Positions 61,064 through 64,000 of a DNA stretch of 64,000 nt are shown in pieces. Positions within the stretch are counted from its first letter, which is position 1. Each line of letters begins with the position of its first letter. Both the position numbers and the translations under genes were made by a program. The notes under the pieces are model-generated. The model ran no database searches, was not told the DNA's origin, and saw only the letters and a list, made by a program, of their open reading frames with translations. The stretch spans positions 1,922,001 through 1,986,000 of the forward strand of contig OZ000552.1 in the NCBI GenBank assembly GCA_963923955.1. Direction: 5' to 3'. This stretch comes from G963923955 sp963923955 (lineage in GTDB: Bacteria > Pseudomonadota > Gammaproteobacteria > Eutrophobiales > Eutrophobiaceae).

Positions 61064-62587
61064 TTAAGGCGCATCATTGGCAAGGTCGATCAAGGATTCT
61101 TCTGAACTCATGCCCGGGGCCTGCCGGGTGCTGTTGCGGCGCAGCAAGGAGAGATTCGCCAGATAGCTCTCGCTGACATCGCCGGTCACATACTCGCCAT
61201 TGAAACAGGAGGTATCAAAGCGCCTGATCTGCGGGTTGCCCGCCTGCGCCGCCTCGATCAGGTCGTCCAGTTCCTGATAGATCAATCTGTCCGCACCAAT
61301 GAGCGCTGCGATCTCCGCATCGGTCTTGCCGTTGGCGATCAATTCCGATTCAGTCGGCATGTCAATGCCATAGACATTGGGGTACCTGACCGGCGGGGCC
61401 GCCGAGGCGAAATACACCTTCTTCGCGCCTGCTTCTCTTGCCATCTGTATGATCTCCTGCGAGGTCGTGCCGCGCACGATGGAGTCATCGACCAGCAGGA
61501 CATTTTTATCCTTGAACTCCAGGCCGATTGCGTTTAATTTTTGCCGGACGGATTTCTTGCGAATGGCCTGCCCGGGCATGATGAAGGTGCGCGGGATATA
61601 GCGGTTCTTGATAAAGCCCTCCCGATATTTGACCCCTAACTCATAGGCCAGGGGCAGCGCCGAGGTGCGCCCGGTATCGGGGATCGGGATCACGACATCA
61701 ATATCATGCTGCGGCCATTCCCACAGAATCTTGCGCGCCAGGCTCTCGCCCATTCGTAAGCGCGCCTTATACACGGAAATATTATCAATAATCGAATCCG
61801 GCCGGGCCAGATAAACATGCTCAAAGATGCAGGGGGCATATTGCGGGTTATCGGCACATTGCTGTGAATACAGCCGACCATCGGCGCTAAAAAATACCGC
61901 CTCGCCCGGTGCGATGTCACGCACCTTGCCAAAGCCCAGGGCATCGATCGCCACAGTCTCTGAGGCAACCAGGTATTCCCTGCCGCCATCGGTGCTGCGC
62001 TCTCCAAATGCGATCGGCCTGATGCCGTAAGGATCGCGAAAGCTCACGATGCCAAGCCCGGTGATCATGGCCACCGCCGCATACCCGCCCCGGCAGCGTT
62101 TATGCAGACGGCTGACGGCGGCAAAGATATCCTTGGGCCGCAGGTCTTTTTGCAGATTATTCGCGCCTTGCAATTCATAGGCTAAGATATTGAGTAAAAT
62201 TTCCGAGTCTGATTCGGTATTCAAATGACGCAACTCATCATTCACCAGGTCAAGTTTTAGCTGCTCGCCATTGGTCAGGTTGCCATTGTGGGCCAAGGTA
62301 ATGCCGTAAGGGGAATTGACATAAAAGGGCTGCGCCTCGGCGGAAGATGCACAGCCCGCGGTTGGATAGCGGACATGGCCGATGCCCATATTGCCGCGCA
62401 GATTCATCATGTGCCGCATCTGAAAGACATCGCGCACCAGGCCGTTGTTCTTGCGCAGGTACAATTTTGAACCCTGGCAGGTTACCATGCCGGCGGCATC
62501 CTGGCCGCGGTGTTGCAGATAGGTCAGGCCATCATAGATGGTCTGATTGACCTCTGTCCCGCCCACCACACCGATAATGCCACACAT
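61064..62587 (-). CDS. purF: Amidophosphoribosyltransferase
   Basis: A 507-residue enzyme for the first committed step of purine synthesis (PRPP + glutamine to phosphoribosylamine). The N-terminal glutaminase begins MCGIIGVVGG, with Cys2 as nucleophile after Met removal, then YLQHRGQDAAGM and GHVRYPTAG. The PRPP motif is VLLVDDSIVRGTTSQEI, and GKTDAEIAALIGADRLIYQ is near the end. It follows cvpA by 37 bases, in the standard folC-dedD-cvpA-purF order. Confidence 0.97.
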   Translation of the reverse strand: MCGIIGVVGGTEVNQTIYDGLTYLQHRGQDAAGMVTCQGSKLYLRKNNGLVRDVFQMRHMMNLRGNMGIGHVRYPTAGCASSAEAQPFYVNSPYGITLAHNGNLTNGEQLKLDLVNDELRHLNTESDSEILLNILAYELQGANNLQKDLRPKDIFAAVSRLHKRCRGGYAAVAMITGLGIVSFRDPYGIRPIAFGERSTDGGREYLVASETVAIDALGFGKVRDIAPGEAVFFSADGRLYSQQCADNPQYAPCIFEHVYLARPDSIIDNISVYKARLRMGESLARKILWEWPQHDIDVVIPIPDTGRTSALPLAYELGVKYREGFIKNRYIPRTFIMPGQAIRKKSVRQKLNAIGLEFKDKNVLLVDDSIVRGTTSQEIIQMAREAGAKKVYFASAAPPVRYPNVYGIDMPTESELIANGKTDAEIAALIGADRLIYQELDDLIEAAQAGNPQIRRFDTSCFNGEYVTGDVSESYLANLSLLRRNSTRQAPGMSSEESLIDLANDAP

Positions 62588-62624
62588 GCTTTACTCTACG
62601 CTGTGCCGGTTCTGTACGCCATAA

Positions 62625-63113
62625 TCAGTAGCTGTGGTAGGCGGCAATGTTATCGGGCAAAAATTGCTGTACCCACACGGCCATCTGTTCAAACGGTTCG
62701 ATCAGGATTGAACTCTCCCACCAGCTCTCCTCCGGCGCTGCGGTGAAGCCGGCCAGGAAGACGACAATGGAGACAATGACCATGCCCAGCCCCATGCCGA
62801 AGAATAGCCCCAAGATACGATCGGCACCGGTGAGCCCGGTCCTGCCCAACAGCTTGACAATAAAATAACCGAGCGCGGTGAAGATCATCAGGCTGATAAC
62901 AAACACGCCGGCAAAGGCGAGCATATCACGCAGCAGGACCGTATCCACGTAAGCCGCCAGCAGCGGGGAGAGATCATCGCTGAACGTGGCCGAGAGGCCT
63001 AATGCCAGCAGCCAGGCGATGATCGAGAACAGAATATTAAGAAAGCCATAGAGCACACCAACCAGCGCCGGCAGCACCAGCATAACAAGAATAACAATAT
63101 CAACGGCCTGCAT
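62625..63113 (-). CDS. cvpA: CvpA-family membrane protein
   Basis: A 162-residue inner-membrane protein with four hydrophobic helices and a short polar C-terminal region. VDIVILVMLVLPALVGVLYG and the LLGRTGLTGADRILGLFFG segment are typical of CvpA, named for colicin V production and widely linked to purF. Its molecular function is not settled. It lies 4 bases after dedD. Confidence 0.92.
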   Translation of the reverse strand: MQAVDIVILVMLVLPALVGVLYGFLNILFSIIAWLLALGLSATFSDDLSPLLAAYVDTVLLRDMLAFAGVFVISLMIFTALGYFIVKLLGRTGLTGADRILGLFFGMGLGMVIVSIVVFLAGFTAAPEESWWESSILIEPFEQMAVWVQQFLPDNIAAYHSY

Positions 63114-63117
63114 CAGT

Positions 63118-63762
63118 TTAAGGATAACGAACCACCAGGCCCTTTATTTTTTCTTTCTCAAGAGTCTTATCCAGCTTTTCTTTCAGCGCTTGGGCATCAG
63201 AGCGCAGCAGTTCCGGGCCTACACGCACACGATAGGCCATTTCTCCCGATGGCTGGCGCAGGGGTTCAACGAAGGAGGGGTAGGCGGCCGCGCGCAGTTT
63301 CTGGTTCAGCGCATTGGCATTGGCCGCGCTGGAAAAACTGCCTAGCTGCACCACCCAGGCGGTCACGCCCATTGAATCTGCCGCGCCCTGGCTGACGGCT
63401 GGCACTGAGGCTGTTGCAGACTTTGTGCCTGGCTTCGCGGGTGCCGCAGCTACTTGCGGTTCAGGCCGTGTTATTGGCTCCGGCGCTGATTCCGGTGGCA
63501 CCTTAGGCGCTTCATCCAGCAGCCTTGTAACCTCCCCCCTGATCACCCCTACCTCTTTCGGGACCGATTCAAGCGCCAGCTCAGACTCTGTCAAGGGTGA
63601 GATCTTGGAGCGAAACTCCGTCTGTGGCCGCGGCGGGATATTGGTAGCACGAATCGCAGTATCGGTCTCCACCGAATTATCCAGTACCATCGGGATAAAG
63701 ATCACCGCCAGCATCACCAGCACCGCAGCACCTATCAGCCTCTCTTTTAATCGTCGTTCCAT
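63118..63762 (-). CDS. dedD: SPOR-domain cell-division protein DedD
   Basis: A 214-residue protein with one N-terminal membrane helix (about residues 10-27), a Pro/Glu/Ala-rich periplasmic linker, and a C-terminal SPOR domain (about 138-214: WVVQLGSFSSAANANALNQK, YRVRVGPEL). SPOR domains bind denuded septal peptidoglycan. DedD supports septation in E. coli. It begins 19 bases after folC. Confidence 0.9.
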   Translation of the reverse strand: MERRLKERLIGAAVLVMLAVIFIPMVLDNSVETDTAIRATNIPPRPQTEFRSKISPLTESELALESVPKEVGVIRGEVTRLLDEAPKVPPESAPEPITRPEPQVAAAPAKPGTKSATASVPAVSQGAADSMGVTAWVVQLGSFSSAANANALNQKLRAAAYPSFVEPLRQPSGEMAYRVRVGPELLRSDAQALKEKLDKTLEKEKIKGLVVRYP

Positions 63763-63781
63763 AAAGACCTATGCCAAAAAA

Positions 63782-64000
63782 TTATTCGTGTAATTGCAAA
63801 TGACGAAGCGCCGCGCCCACCGTAACAAACGAACCGGTGACCACGATCCGGTCACCCGCGGAGGCCGCCGCCCGCGCCGCCTCCAGCGCAGTAACGACAT
63901 CCTGATAAGATGCAGCCTGATGCGTATTATCGCCGAGCGCTGATAAAACCGCCAGCAACTCCGACGCCGACGCCGCTGAAGCCCCCGCAAGAGAAGCAAG
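63782..64000 (-). CDS. folC: Folylpolyglutamate/dihydrofolate synthase, C-terminal end (partial)
   Basis: The last 72 codons of a gene running off the window edge. The end, GDRIVVTGSFVTVGAALRHL, is the conserved C-terminal strand of FolC, and DVVTALEAARAAA is the preceding helix. Gene order with dedD supports it. The frame stays open to the window edge. Confidence 0.85.
   Translation of the reverse strand, partial: LASLAGASAASASELLAVLSALGDNTHQAASYQDVVTALEAARAAASAGDRIVVTGSFVTVGAALRHLQLHE

Noticed and set aside
63769..63999. Minus-strand ORF of 76 codons at the window end
   Set aside because: Arginine-rich frame overlapping the real folC end, which is in another frame with a conserved C-terminus.
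1..64000. tRNA, rRNA and CRISPR arrays
   Set aside because: I saw no cloverleaf with a GGTTCGAATCC-type T-arm, no rRNA-like stretch and no regularly spaced direct repeats beyond the short tandem arrays listed.

Overview
The window reads as chromosomal DNA of a free-living, probably marine gammaproteobacterium. The basis is gene order known from that class: folC-dedD-cvpA-purF, lptF-lptG, mutS-fdxA, rnfE-nth, sucA-sucB-lpdA beside gltA, plus TonB-dependent transport, polyhydroxybutyrate genes and a complete proteorhodopsin/retinal operon. Species cannot be told from the sequence. Genes are dense and mostly GC-rich. AT-rich patches coincide with restriction-modification or defence-like genes and with broken genes.

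Layout. 1-3.1 kb: a type III-style DNA methyltransferase followed by a decayed Fic-protein fragment. 3.1-5.8 kb: two coupled exported amidohydrolases. 6-9.2 kb: a methyltransferase, an unknown membrane protein, an FeS-type (6-4) photolyase and a DUF2256 mini-protein. 9.3-19.6 kb: a lipid/envelope region holding a CDP-alcohol phosphatidyltransferase, a diacylglycerol-kinase-like protein, a nucleotidyltransferase-like protein, an Asp/Asn beta-hydroxylase, a metallophosphoesterase, two sugar-nucleotidyltransferase-like proteins and a GNAT-like protein, wrapped around lptF-lptG. 19.7-29.2 kb: htpG, a Uma2 protein, comEA, a broken tadE-like gene, a frameshifted methyltransferase, mutS, an ABC transporter and fdxA. 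29.4-32.1 kb: a PP2C phosphatase and an FHA protein (a phospho-signalling pair), tandem repeats and a frameshifted DUF4328 gene. 32.2-37.5 kb: a membrane protein, a large TonB-dependent receptor, and a dead restriction enzyme next to its apparently intact methyltransferase. 37.6-43.9 kb: nth, a lone rnfE, a Lon-N protein, mpl, a membrane protein, mdh and gltA. 44.1-49.8 kb: sucA-sucB-lpdA. 50-53.4 kb: phaA, an SDR, phaR and a phaB carrying an N-terminal extension. 53.5-54.7 kb: a PLD-like protein and gene debris. 54.7-60.9 kb: blh-crtY-crtB-crtI-crtE-proteorhodopsin, all on the minus strand. 61-64 kb: purF, cvpA, dedD and the 3' end of folC.

How the parts fit. The strongest functional unit is the light-driven proton pump with all enzymes needed to make retinal from C15/C5 prenyl precursors (CrtE, CrtB, CrtI, CrtY, Blh). 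It has a near-consensus sigma-70 promoter and a strong hairpin between the opsin and crtE. Glutamine at the spectral-tuning position predicts a blue-absorbing pump. The photolyase fits the same sunlit lifestyle. The least explained unit is the 9.3-19.6 kb lipid region, which looks able to activate a head-group alcohol with CTP and attach it to a lipid, but whose product cannot be named from sequence. Several genes are decayed or frameshifted (Fic, tadE-like, methyltransferase, DUF4328, restriction endonuclease), which suggests ongoing gene loss or, for the homopolymer cases, phase variation or sequencing error.
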